Shown: positions 1 to 7,930 of the stretch, piece after piece
Layout: every line of letters starts with the position of its first letter
Position numbering within the stretch: position 1 is the stretch's first letter
Assembly: GCA_937952895.1 (NCBI GenBank)
Contig: CALFYC010000070.1
Span: forward strand, 1 to 15,948
Reading direction: 5' to 3'
Origin: an uncultured Neisseriaceae bacterium
Lineage (GTDB): Bacteria > Pseudomonadota > Gammaproteobacteria > Burkholderiales > UBA11063
DNA length: 15,948 nt
The notes under the pieces: generated by a model
The model's database searches: none
What the model was told of the DNA's origin: nothing
The model's input: only the letters and a program-made list of their open reading frames with translations
Program-made: the position numbers and the translations under genes

Positions 1-17
1 TTTATTTAATAACATGT

Positions 18-23
18 TATAAT
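18..23 (+). promoter_or_regulatory. Probable -10 element for the DUF2089 gene
   Basis: A perfect TATAAT lies 33 bases before the first gene's start. Its -35 partner would fall at or before the first base of the window, so only half of the promoter can be judged. Confidence 0.4.
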
Positions 24-56
24 ATTGCTAATATTTACAAATAGGATATCCTTATT

Positions 57-437
57 ATGAATAAAATAATCACACAATGTCCTTCATGCCATAGTACAGA
101 ATTAAGTGTTACAAAAATTGAATGCACCAGTTGTAATACGAAATTTGAAGGCGATTTTACAATTCCAAGATTACTTAAATTAAGTGACAATGAATTACGC
201 TTTATTATTGATTTTGTTAAATATTCCGGTAGTCTTAAAAGTATGGCTAAACAACATAATATTTCTTACCCAACACTTAGAAATAAATTGAATCAACTAA
301 TTGATACCATAGAGAAATTAGAGATATTTAAACCATTAGCGGTAGATAAACCAGGAACTAAACAACAGGTATTAGAACTTCTTGAAAATGGCAGGATTAA
401 TGCTCAAGAAGCCGCACAAATGTTAAATGCTCTATAA
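57..437 (+). CDS. DUF2089 family zinc-ribbon/HTH protein, putative transcriptional regulator
   Basis: This 126-residue protein has three visible parts. A zinc ribbon at residues 8-29 is formed by CPSC and CTSC pairs. A middle segment at about 40-90 contains a helix-turn-helix-like stretch (SMAKQHNISYPTLRNKLNQL). A C-terminal helical tail follows (LLENGRINAQEAAQMLNAL). This order matches the DUF2089 family, whose members are thought to bind DNA. The start is supported by AGGA at 43-46, ten bases upstream. The stop is 12 bases before the next gene, which begins with a motif like this protein's tail, so the two are probably one functional unit. The regulated targets cannot be read from the sequence. 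Confidence 0.8.
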   Translation: MNKIITQCPSCHSTELSVTKIECTSCNTKFEGDFTIPRLLKLSDNELRFIIDFVKYSGSLKSMAKQHNISYPTLRNKLNQLIDTIEKLEIFKPLAVDKPGTKQQVLELLENGRINAQEAAQMLNAL

Positions 438-449
438 ATCGGAGGTTTT

Positions 450-1145
450 ATGAATAAAGAAAAAGAGCGTTTATTAGATTTATTACACCAAAATAAGATT
501 ACAGAGACGGACTACAAACTATTATTAGAGGCATTAGATAAAAATTCACGTATTCAAAAAGTATTTAATTTTTTAATAAATCCATTTCAAAAGATAGCTG
601 GAATTTACGCACTTATTATGGGTATTAGCATAATATTAATTATGAGCTATTTGGCAAATAATATATCAATACATTTCCCTGGGTTGCTTAGTTACATTTA
701 TACTAGACCTGCAAATGGGATGATAAAAGTAACACCCATTACTTACCTAATTATAGTTAGCCAAAATTTAATATCATGTTTGACATTAAGTATTGCACTT
801 TTTATTAGTGCCAAAATATTACGCCAGAATGGATTACGCTTTATAGATTTTATTGGCACAATAATGTTATCTCGATTTTCTTATTTTACTGTAACTGTGA
901 TTTTCTATATTATTTATCAAATAAATAGCACGATATTAGATTCATCAGATCAATCAATTTATACCATTGATAAAATATTTGTGATGTTAATTGTCTTTAG
1001 TGGATTAATCTGGCAGATTATTCTATTTTTTAATGCCTATAAAGAATCTTCAGGTCTTACTGGAAATAAATTGTGGAGAAGCTTTATTGTTACATTATTA
1101 ATTAGCCAACTACTTTCCGCATTTGTTATTAATTTTGTATTATGA
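450..1145 (+). CDS. Yip1-like polytopic membrane protein with N-terminal SHOCT-like motif
   Basis: The 231-residue protein starts with a soluble helical motif (residues 1-30, LLDLLHQNKITETDYKLLLEAL) like the short YvlB/SHOCT-type segment at the end of the preceding regulator. About five hydrophobic segments follow, near residues 45-75, 93-120, 128-155, 173-195 and 208-230, as in Yip1-domain proteins. The start is well fixed by GGAGG at 441-445, four bases before ATG. It lies 12 bases after the DUF2089 gene and 52 bases before the lipoprotein gene, with no terminator visible between them. A membrane sensor or anchor partner for the regulator is an inference; the family has no settled bacterial function. 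Confidence 0.65.
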   Translation: MNKEKERLLDLLHQNKITETDYKLLLEALDKNSRIQKVFNFLINPFQKIAGIYALIMGISIILIMSYLANNISIHFPGLLSYIYTRPANGMIKVTPITYLIIVSQNLISCLTLSIALFISAKILRQNGLRFIDFIGTIMLSRFSYFTVTVIFYIIYQINSTILDSSDQSIYTIDKIFVMLIVFSGLIWQIILFFNAYKESSGLTGNKLWRSFIVTLLISQLLSAFVINFVL

Positions 1146-1197
1146 ACAAATTGTAATTTAATAAAACCACATTAAGAAAAATTAAGAGGTAAAATTA

Positions 1198-2535
1198 ATG
1201 AGTTTTAAATTTTTTATATCAATTTTAGTTCTTATTGTACTTTGTCTAACAGGATGCAATAGTGGATCAAACAGAAATAGTCCTAGTAGTAACTCAAGTA
1301 ATAACTACTTAATTACACCAACTGGAACATATGGAGTTGGTTTTAAAGATTATGATTTTATAAATACTAATTTATGTCCAGATCCACTTTATTCTGAATC
1401 AACCGCTCAGTATTTTAGCCCAGGGAATACTAACCATTGTCATCAATTAGCTGCACGTGTCTATTATCCCATACTAAATAAATATGAATCAGAAATCCCA
1501 TATGACCCATATTATATAGATAGTATTCAACAAACGGTTAATCAAGCATTTGCTGGCAATATTCCTGAATCTGTGGATATATTAACGAATAAATTTTCAC
1601 AAATATCTGCACAGGCTAGTTTTAATGCCCCATTAATTACAATGGCTAAATTTCCAGTAATTATGCTCTCTCCTGCGTTTGGGATTAGTGCGCTTGATTA
1701 TCAAAACACGGTTCTCCAACTAGTAAGTAATGGTTATATAGTTGTTGTGGTTAATAGTGCTTTTATTGCTACATTTCAGATACCTGGCAATATTGTTCCA
1801 CCCAAAATACTTTTTATGGATCTACCACATTGTGTAACAGTTCTTATACCTGGATATGAAACACCAATTTGTACTGAATCACAAGCAAGGCAAATGTTTC
1901 CTATTTTAAATTTAAGTATATCTTTTGAATCTGGAGATATTAACTACACACTGAATTATTTCAAAAACATGGCGAATAGTGATGAATTAGCTTCAATTAT
2001 GGATTTTGATCATGTTGGTGCTTTAGGGCATTCCCTTGGTGCGCAAACCGTGGTTAAAATGGCTCACACAAACCATAGCCTATTCCAAGCAGCAGTGGCA
2101 TTTGACCCATTTATACAAGAATCAATGGGATTAGCCCCAATTGATTCTTTTGCGATTCCATTTATGATAGTGGATAGTGCTCAAATTCAATCCGTAGTTT
2201 CAGGTAATTTAGCGATTAATAACTATTTTTTGGGTTTAACCCCAAATAAAGCCAATATAACCTATAGTGCACATTTTAATTTTATTGATATGGGCACATT
2301 ACAATATACCCAATTAATACCAGTGCTTGCAGCACAATATGGAGTATCCATTGAAGATCTAGTTAATGTAGGCACTGGCGATGGTTATGAGATTGCAAAT
2401 AATATTAATACTTATTTAGTTGCCTTTTTTAATATGTACCTTAAAAATCAGCAAAATCAGAATTTAACAAACTGTACAACTCTTACTAATAACACTTATA
2501 TCTTGTGCAATTCAGGAAGTTATGTGCCTAATTAA
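1198..2535 (+). CDS. Lipoprotein alpha/beta hydrolase, platelet-activating-factor acetylhydrolase-like
   Basis: The 445-residue product has a lipoprotein signal peptide with lipobox LTGC (Cys20), then a Ser/Asn-rich linker. The hydrolase domain begins near residue 45. A catalytic triad can be read: the nucleophile elbow GHSLG with Ser279, Asp303 in FDPF after the next strand, and His359 in SAHFNF. The Asp and His contexts match PAF acetylhydrolase II (a DAWMF-like Asp, an HxNF-like His). The substrate could be a phospholipid acyl chain, another ester, or a polyester-like polymer. Only the fold and triad are secure. AGAGG at 1185-1189 supports the start. It probably shares a transcript with the two genes upstream. 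Several cysteines (for example 36, 52 and 434) suggest disulfides in an exported protein. Confidence 0.75.
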   Translation: MSFKFFISILVLIVLCLTGCNSGSNRNSPSSNSSNNYLITPTGTYGVGFKDYDFINTNLCPDPLYSESTAQYFSPGNTNHCHQLAARVYYPILNKYESEIPYDPYYIDSIQQTVNQAFAGNIPESVDILTNKFSQISAQASFNAPLITMAKFPVIMLSPAFGISALDYQNTVLQLVSNGYIVVVVNSAFIATFQIPGNIVPPKILFMDLPHCVTVLIPGYETPICTESQARQMFPILNLSISFESGDINYTLNYFKNMANSDELASIMDFDHVGALGHSLGAQTVVKMAHTNHSLFQAAVAFDPFIQESMGLAPIDSFAIPFMIVDSAQIQSVVSGNLAINNYFLGLTPNKANITYSAHFNFIDMGTLQYTQLIPVLAAQYGVSIEDLVNVGTGDGYEIANNINTYLVAFFNMYLKNQQNQNLTNCTTLTNNTYILCNSGSYVPN

Positions 2536-2642
2536 AAGTAGTAAACAAGATAATATAAAGAATATGTGCGAAGATTTAATATTAAATATAGATATCTGCA
2601 CGTAAATAACAGCATTATTTGAAACTGATAGGATTTAACCTT

Positions 2643-3188
2643 ATGTTTGAACCACAAGAAGATATAAGTAACAATAACTATAAATTTTTAGAAAAATTAC
2701 TTTATGACTATTTTAAATACAAAATAACTAATCTAATTATTAATAAAGAAAGTAATGAATATGGAGCCTGTTTATTTAATCTAAATGGTATAAAATTTTT
2801 ATATCGAAACGCAAAAATTACCCCTACTAAAATTGGGCAATTTGTTACTGTATGGAAGAGATCTGACAATAAAATTACTATTCCATATTCTTTAAATGAT
2901 GCTCTTGATTATTATATAATCTCTGTGCAAAAAGATGCCTTCATGGGATATTTTATATTCCCAATTAATATTCTGCATACAAACGGTATTGTGTCTGATT
3001 TAAATGGTAATGGTGGAAGAAGAGGTTTTAGAGTCTATCCGATCTGGGATAAACCAGATAATAAACAAGCAGAAAAAACTCAAAAATGGCAGATAAGTTA
3101 TTTCTTAGATTGTTCAAATCTATCTTTAGATAATAAAACTACTGAAACAAGATTTAGGAAACTTATAAAAAGATTATTCACATTCTAA
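2643..3188 (+). CDS. MepB family protein
   Basis: About 181 residues. The C-terminal half carries the MepB hallmarks: GYFIFPINIL, then RRGFRVYP.WD, a KQAEKTQKWQ stretch and YFLD. MepB is named from the staphylococcal mepRAB operon, and its biochemical role is not established. The ATG at 2643 is preferred to an in-frame TTG at 2619, because AGGA at 2630-2633 is nine bases before the ATG while nothing resembling a ribosome binding site precedes the TTG. It is 107 bases from the hydrolase gene and convergent with the chitinase gene, ending just before a hairpin. Nothing nearby suggests a drug-efflux operon as in Staphylococcus. Confidence 0.75.
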   Translation: MFEPQEDISNNNYKFLEKLLYDYFKYKITNLIINKESNEYGACLFNLNGIKFLYRNAKITPTKIGQFVTVWKRSDNKITIPYSLNDALDYYIISVQKDAFMGYFIFPINILHTNGIVSDLNGNGGRRGFRVYPIWDKPDNKQAEKTQKWQISYFLDCSNLSLDNKTTETRFRKLIKRLFTF

Positions 3189-3193
3189 TAGAA

Positions 3194-3213
3194 AAGCCAG
3201 GCGAACCTGGCTT
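3194..3213 (-). terminator. Hairpin terminator between convergent genes
   Basis: A perfect 8-bp stem, AAGCCAGG/CCTGGCTT, closes a 4-base loop that reads TTCG on the minus strand. On that strand the stem runs into TTTTCTATT, a reasonable U-tract, so it best fits as the terminator of the chitinase gene ending at 3244. On the plus strand the tail is A-rich at first, so termination of the MepB transcript there would be weaker. Confidence 0.65.
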
Positions 3214-3243
3214 AAAAATATTACTTTTTGGTAATATATGTTA

Positions 3244-6200
3244 TTAATTCAATGGAATCACTCCACTACAGTAACTAGACTGTGTCAATGGATTGTAAAG
3301 CGCACAAATTGGTTGTAAATAACTATTTGAGTTTACATTCTTGGTTCCATCATTACCTTGAACTTGTAAAGCCCAAATCATTGTACCTGAAGCGCCTAAT
3401 GCCATTGCTGCTTGAGCATTATTTACCGCCTGAGCTGGAGTAGTAAGATTACCGCCCCATGCTTCAGGTGGAACTTCAACACCTAAATAGATTGGTCCAT
3501 TATATATGGCTTTATATGATTTTAGAGCATCAAGTGGTGCATATCCGGTTGAAGATACGTTACCTGCATCATATGACATCAAGAATATCGCATCAAATTT
3601 ATTACCAATTTGTTTTAAAGGATTTACCCACATTCCTGCCCTACTTCCATAAGGTCCATATCTAGTTACGCCATTCCCTGCTGGTGCACCAGTGCTTGGA
3701 AAACTTGTAGTTCCATAGGCACCAATTGACCAAACAGCTGCAGTTAGATACATTTTTTTATTAAATCTTACTTGTAATTGATCAAGACCATTTCTCAATT
3801 GAGTAATTATGTTAATAATTTGTGTATCAGTACTACAAGTCAAACTTACACTATTTAGGTTAGTACAATAATTAGGATCTCCCTCATAGTCAAAATCAAC
3901 CCCATCAAGCCCTAAATCAGCCACTAAATCAAGGGTTGCCTGTAAGTTAAATGCGCCAAAATTCGGATATGTCGCACCACCTACAGATAACAAGAGTTTT
4001 TGACCTTTTGCCTGCGCAATTTTAATTGCACCTACCGCTACACTAGGTGTTGCAGATATACCTAATCCTGCATCAGAAAATTTATATGACCCACCTACAT
4101 ATTGTGAATCTGGTTTAGCAAAGGCAATTGGAATTATATTTACATATGGTGGAATTTTAGCCAATGAATATGTCGCAGATTCCCAAGTGGCAGTTCCCAT
4201 CCAAGTTTCATAATAACCAACAATTTGTTGATTTGGTGATTTTACTTCTACTAACGGTATTGTATATGTTTGTCCAGCTTGAATGGTAATTGTAGCTGGT
4301 GCTACCATTTGATAATTACTATTGGTAATTACATTTATAGTTATTATACTACCATTAATGAATTTTAATGGTGTAGTAACTGGGGTTGATTCATGTATTC
4401 CAGTTATTACTTCTGAATTATACATATGTTTATTATCAGTAAATACTAATACAACATTGTCCCCAGTTTTTAATCCAGTAATTACAATAGGTTCTGTAAT
4501 TATATTGGATTCGGATTGAGCTACTATATTACCTAAATTCACAGTTTGATTAGCAATAATAGTTTTTGCTAAAATTGGATAGCTATAATAAATACCCTGA
4601 CTAGCAGAAGCTAAACCTATAGTTGAAATATTATAATTATTAGCATTTAAACTGGTATTTACTTGTTGTGCAAATTTGGCATTAACTGCCACACTTGTTG
4701 ATCCATCAACTGATTGAATTGTCACAGGTAAACTTTCCATTTTAAATAAATTAGAAGCTGGATTCATTAAACTAAAATTTAATATCCCAGTAGTTACAGG
4801 TTTTACATTAAGTGCAAGAGTTATTGAAGCACTTTCATTACTTGCAATTTGAATTGATGCACTTGGGGTATAAACGGCCAATAAGCTAGCTGGTAAATTA
4901 CTTGTTGATACAGTATATAAACCAGGATTTAAATTACTAAATTTATATATATTTTTACCTGTTACAGAACCAATTGTTGTTATATTTTGAGTAAGTCCTC
5001 CACTTAAATTCACTGGAATATTACATGGTTGAGAACTAGTACAATAAGTATTTAATCCTGTGCTATCCACAATAACAGTTAAACTTGCATTGGCAAGAGG
5101 TGTCGCTCCATTAACGCTTGCAATTAGGGTGCCTTTTAAATTACCCCCTTGTGGGCTATACCCAAAATTGATTACCATCGTGCTATTTGCAGTCAGACTT
5201 GAATTAGCCTTAACTGTTAATAATGATGAATTACTCGTTCCTGTTATAGTTGCAAAATCTGCAAAATATGGTTGAGTCGAATTTACTTGAAACGATCCAA
5301 TCATATCTGTTGAGTCACTACTTGATATTGCAATGGTTGTTCCAGATAATAATTGTGTCACATTGCAAGTATTTACTAAATTAATTGAACCACTTACCCA
5401 CCATGCTGAACGACTAAGATTACTGGTGCTAGCACTCAAACAAGCATTACTTGGGTTAGTTACGCTAAAATTAGCTGATGCTTGCGTTACTTGACCTGCA
5501 GTTAAAGTTAAATTACCACTAAGTGGAATATAATTAATCTGTGCATTAGTAGGTAACGAATTTGCTACTAATTTATAATCCCCAGGAATTAAATCACTAA
5601 AGGTGTAAGTATTACTATCTACGCTAGTTGTGATTGTTGTTATCGTTTTATATAAAGCATTAGTTGTTGCATTAACTAAGTTAACTTGAATATTACATGG
5701 TTTTGTTGTATTACAAGTATTAGATAAGCTTGAACTACTAACCACAATATTTAATGTAGCTTTCGCCGGTGGTGGCGGAGCAACACTATCACCAATAGCA
5801 ACAGTTGCGCCAGATTTCGTTAATGGTTTATTATTAGCCGAATAACCAAAATTAGCTGTAATTTTTTGTCCACCAGCTAGTAAATATGAATTATTCATAG
5901 TCAAAAATAATTTATTACCGTTAGTCTTGATCGTATTTGACGGAACATTGCCTAACCATGGTTGATATGAATAAATACTGAATTCACCACCAGTCCATAG
6001 ATCAGATGACATTCCCCCAGTTAATACAACTATGGTTCCTTGGATTTGCTGTGCAGTAGTACATATATTATTTATGATATATTTACCACTTATATGCCAA
6101 ACACTACTCGAACTATCAAAAGTTAAACCTGAAGCAGTTAGACAAGTATTTGTTGTATTTAGTGATGAGATTTTACTTTGATTTAGATTTTCATTAGTTG

Positions 6201-6393
6201 AATTACTAATTTCTACGTATGGAGTTGCATATTGTAAACTTTGGTTTGCATCAATAGCATACTCTTTGATTTGTTCATCTGAAGCCTGATTAATATTATT
6301 TGGTGTGCCACTTGATGAACCACCCGAATTACACGCACCTATCATAGCGCTTAAGCTTAATAGCATAAGCCATTTTAAAAAACTGTTTTTCAT
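3244..6393 (-). CDS. GH18 chitinase-like lipoprotein with duplicated N-terminal modules
   Basis: 1049 residues. A lipobox signal peptide (IGAC, Cys21) is followed by a Gly/Ser/Asn linker. Residues about 84-185 and 318-412 form one repeated module (C..., then W.(V/I)SG..., N.C, NFGYS). Residues about 213-311 and 436-529 form a second (C-x5-C at 227/233 and 451/457, then an F(S)(D/N)L.PG.Y strand as in SpaA/carboxypeptidase-regulatory-like folds). A PPPP linker sits at about 206-209. Further beta-rich sequence spans about 535-715. The GH18 barrel starts near 724 (IVGYYETW) with LLLSVGG, the catalytic DGVDFDYE (Asp830, Asp833, Asp835, Glu837), MSYD and a late W. The catalytic set is complete, so chitin or a related beta-1,4-GlcNAc polymer is the likely substrate. 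AAGGAT at 6401-6406 supports the start. The gene is transcribed alone. Confidence 0.85.
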   Translation of the reverse strand: MKNSFLKWLMLLSLSAMIGACNSGGSSSGTPNNINQASDEQIKEYAIDANQSLQYATPYVEISNSTNENLNQSKISSLNTTNTCLTASGLTFDSSSSVWHISGKYIINNICTTAQQIQGTIVVLTGGMSSDLWTGGEFSIYSYQPWLGNVPSNTIKTNGNKLFLTMNNSYLLAGGQKITANFGYSANNKPLTKSGATVAIGDSVAPPPPAKATLNIVVSSSSLSNTCNTTKPCNIQVNLVNATTNALYKTITTITTSVDSNTYTFSDLIPGDYKLVANSLPTNAQINYIPLSGNLTLTAGQVTQASANFSVTNPSNACLSASTSNLSRSAWWVSGSINLVNTCNVTQLLSGTTIAISSSDSTDMIGSFQVNSTQPYFADFATITGTSNSSLLTVKANSSLTANSTMVINFGYSPQGGNLKGTLIASVNGATPLANASLTVIVDSTGLNTYCTSSQPCNIPVNLSGGLTQNITTIGSVTGKNIYKFSNLNPGLYTVSTSNLPASLLAVYTPSASIQIASNESASITLALNVKPVTTGILNFSLMNPASNLFKMESLPVTIQSVDGSTSVAVNAKFAQQVNTSLNANNYNISTIGLASASQGIYYSYPILAKTIIANQTVNLGNIVAQSESNIITEPIVITGLKTGDNVVLVFTDNKHMYNSEVITGIHESTPVTTPLKFINGSIITINVITNSNYQMVAPATITIQAGQTYTIPLVEVKSPNQQIVGYYETWMGTATWESATYSLAKIPPYVNIIPIAFAKPDSQYVGGSYKFSDAGLGISATPSVAVGAIKIAQAKGQKLLLSVGGATYPNFGAFNLQATLDLVADLGLDGVDFDYEGDPNYCTNLNSVSLTCSTDTQIINIITQLRNGLDQLQVRFNKKMYLTAAVWSIGAYGTTSFPSTGAPAGNGVTRYGPYGSRAGMWVNPLKQIGNKFDAIFLMSYDAGNVSSTGYAPLDALKSYKAIYNGPIYLGVEVPPEAWGGNLTTPAQAVNNAQAAMALGASGTMIWALQVQGNDGTKNVNSNSYLQPICALYNPLTQSSYCSGVIPLN

Positions 6394-6455
6394 TTTAATT
6401 ATCCTTATTATTATACTTTTAGGAACTAAAATTAATAGGTTATTCTAGTAATAAT

Positions 6456-6464
6456 ATTATAGCA
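6456..6464 (-). promoter_or_regulatory. Extended -10 promoter for the chitinase gene
   Basis: On the minus strand TGC-TATAAT forms an extended -10 element about 63 bases before the start codon. No good -35 is present, which extended -10 promoters tolerate. A second TATAAT at 6415-6410 is too close to the ATG to leave room for the ribosome binding site. Confidence 0.45.
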
Positions 6465-6594
6465 TAAGCTAATTCATATTTAAGCAATAAACATAAAGAA
6501 TTTAAAATGAATAGTTACCTTTTAAATAACAAAACATGGTATAATAATAAAGTTAATCTTTTAGAAATACCATTAATTTAAATAAAAGAAAATG

Positions 6595-6610
6595 TAGCTT
6601 GAATAAGCTA
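6595..6610 (-). terminator. Probable terminator of the hydroxylase operon
   Basis: TAGCTT/AAGCTA forms a 6-bp stem with a 4-base loop just after the stop at 6621. On the minus strand it is followed by CATTTTCTTTTATTT. The stem is short and only moderately stable, but its position and U-rich tail fit a terminator. Confidence 0.45.
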
Positions 6611-6620
6611 AATTATTTGC

Positions 6621-7439
6621 TTATTTAGGAAAGACAAAAAAATACTTTAAATTTCTTCTTTTTATAACTGTTTGAAACATTTCATACCATCCATGAAAAA
6701 GAATATAAAAGGGATTATAGTTATAAATTTGATGGACTAATCCATAATCAGGGGATTCTTCTTCTAGTGCAAAAGTTCCAAACATTCTATCCCAAATAAT
6801 TAGAGTTCCGGCATAATTTTTATTGATATATTGTGGGTTTCTTGCATGATGAACTCTATGATGTGAAGGGGTATTAAAAATGTATTCATAAAATCCAAGC
6901 TTATCAATTAACCTGGTATGTAAAAAGAATTGATACATCAAACTAATTACAGTTGCGATTACTACATGATATGGATTAAATCCAATAATGATTAAAGGAA
7001 GCCAAAAAATCCATATCCCGGAAAATAAATACGTCACACTTTCTCTAACTGCAGTAACATAATTTATATAATTGGATGAATGATGAACAACGTGTGATGC
7101 CCATCCCCAACGACATTCATGGGAATATCTGTGAAACCAATAGTAAAGAAAATCTTGACCAATTAATAACCAAAACCAGTACCAAAAAGGGCTTAATTTA
7201 TCAACTAAATGTAAATTATATTTTGCAACTGCCATTAAGATTGCTAAAATAGCACCACCTGTCATTATTGCATTTAAGGTGGATCGAATAAATAAAATTG
7301 AAAAATTAGCTAAAGTATCTTTAATGAAATATAAATTTAGGTTACGCTTTTTTGCAATAAATAATTCAAGGTAAAAGAAACTAGCAAAAATAGGAACAAC
7401 AAATAATACGATTCTTATTTGATCAAAATTTAATTTCAT
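6621..7439 (-). CDS. Sterol desaturase/fatty acid hydroxylase superfamily protein (AGMO-like)
   Basis: A 272-residue membrane protein with the di-iron histidine clusters of the superfamily: HRYSH (His103, His107), HVVHH (116, 119, 120) and HHRVHH (193, 194, 197, 198), plus the conserved KNY.GTLIIWDR(M/L)FGTF block after the last cluster. That block and the WFHRYSHE and HVVHHSS wording resemble the alkylglycerol-monooxygenase branch more than true sterol desaturases. Hydrophobic segments lie near residues 8-27, 45-72, 84-101 and 138-172. The likely role is O2-dependent hydroxylation or desaturation of a membrane lipid; the substrate is unknown. The start has AGGGG at 7447-7451, but this sits in a hairpin. 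It is the last gene of the PRC-barrel/rhodanese/hydroxylase cluster, 77 bases after the rhodanese gene. Confidence 0.8.
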   Translation of the reverse strand: MKLNFDQIRIVLFVVPIFASFFYLELFIAKKRNLNLYFIKDTLANFSILFIRSTLNAIMTGGAILAILMAVAKYNLHLVDKLSPFWYWFWLLIGQDFLYYWFHRYSHECRWGWASHVVHHSSNYINYVTAVRESVTYLFSGIWIFWLPLIIIGFNPYHVVIATVISLMYQFFLHTRLIDKLGFYEYIFNTPSHHRVHHARNPQYINKNYAGTLIIWDRMFGTFALEEESPDYGLVHQIYNYNPFYILFHGWYEMFQTVIKRRNLKYFFVFPK

Positions 7440-7444
7440 AACAA

Positions 7445-7471
7445 AACCCCTGCAATTTTTTGATTGGGGTT
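7445..7471 (-). promoter_or_regulatory. Hairpin covering the ribosome binding site of the hydroxylase gene
   Basis: Read on the minus strand, AACCCC pairs with GGGGTT, which contains the Shine-Dalgarno. An inner AAT/ATT pairing adds three pairs, with GCA bulged. The tail TTTTGTT also makes it resemble a weak terminator for the rhodanese gene. The pairing is directly visible; a regulatory role is inferred. Confidence 0.4.
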
Positions 7472-7516
7472 ATTGTACAATAGAAATAAATATATTTGTA
7501 AAAATAATATAATCTA

Positions 7517-7888
7517 TTATTCATCTAAACCAAAGCCTGAAGTAATCCAGTCTTTTATTCCTCCATCCATTGATAATACATTCGTATATCCCATTTTTTG
7601 TAAATTATAGGCTGATAAAGCAGATCTAAATCCACCTCCGCAATATAAAACTAATGATTCATCTTTATTAGGAATAGTTTTTTCAATATCTCTTTCAATA
7701 ATGCCTCGTGACATATGAATCGCAGTAGGAATATGGCCAATTTGCCATTCATGGTCCTCACGAACATCAATCAGAACAAACTGTTCTTTTTTATCTAGCC
7801 TTTTTTTAACTTCTTCCACATTCGTTTCTTTAATTAATGGGCGAATTTCTTCAACTAAATTTGTAAACTCACTAGAATGTTGCATCAT
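7517..7888 (-). CDS. Rhodanese-like domain protein
   Basis: 123 residues, a single rhodanese domain with a short N-terminal helix. Conserved features are LIDVRE..EW..GHIP.A (about 39-56), the active-site loop CGGGFRS with Cys83 as persulfide-carrying nucleophile and Arg88, and the closing GYTNV..MDGGI.DW. Active family members move sulfane sulfur from donors such as thiosulfate or persulfides. Tandem ATG codons lie at 7888 and 7885, and the first is six bases after GAGGGG (7895-7900). It sits 42 bases after the PRC-barrel gene. The protein looks cytoplasmic. A sulfur-donor role for the thiamine operon is possible in principle, but it is 3.5 kb away and not co-transcribed. Confidence 0.85.
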   Translation of the reverse strand: MMQHSSEFTNLVEEIRPLIKETNVEEVKKRLDKKEQFVLIDVREDHEWQIGHIPTAIHMSRGIIERDIEKTIPNKDESLVLYCGGGFRSALSAYNLQKMGYTNVLSMDGGIKDWITSGFGLDE

Positions 7889-7930
7889 AATAAACCCCTC
7901 ATAATATTAATATTGTTATGAATAAAATAA

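Noticed and set aside
2566..2601. Imperfect hairpin GTGC...GCAC between the hydrolase and MepB genes
   Set aside because: It has a bulge, an AT-only loop and no U-tract after it. There is no reason to call it a terminator or operator.
2619..2642. TTG start extending the MepB protein by eight residues
   Set aside because: No ribosome binding site before the TTG, whereas AGGA is well placed for the ATG at 2643.
3459..5275. Plus-strand open frames at 3459-3665, 4322-4519 and 5060-5275
   Set aside because: They lie opposite the chitinase gene, whose frame has clear domain structure. The translations look like antisense shadows.
6507..6581. Plus-strand 24-codon ORF starting MNSYLLNNK
   Set aside because: No Shine-Dalgarno, ordinary AT-rich composition and no family resemblance.
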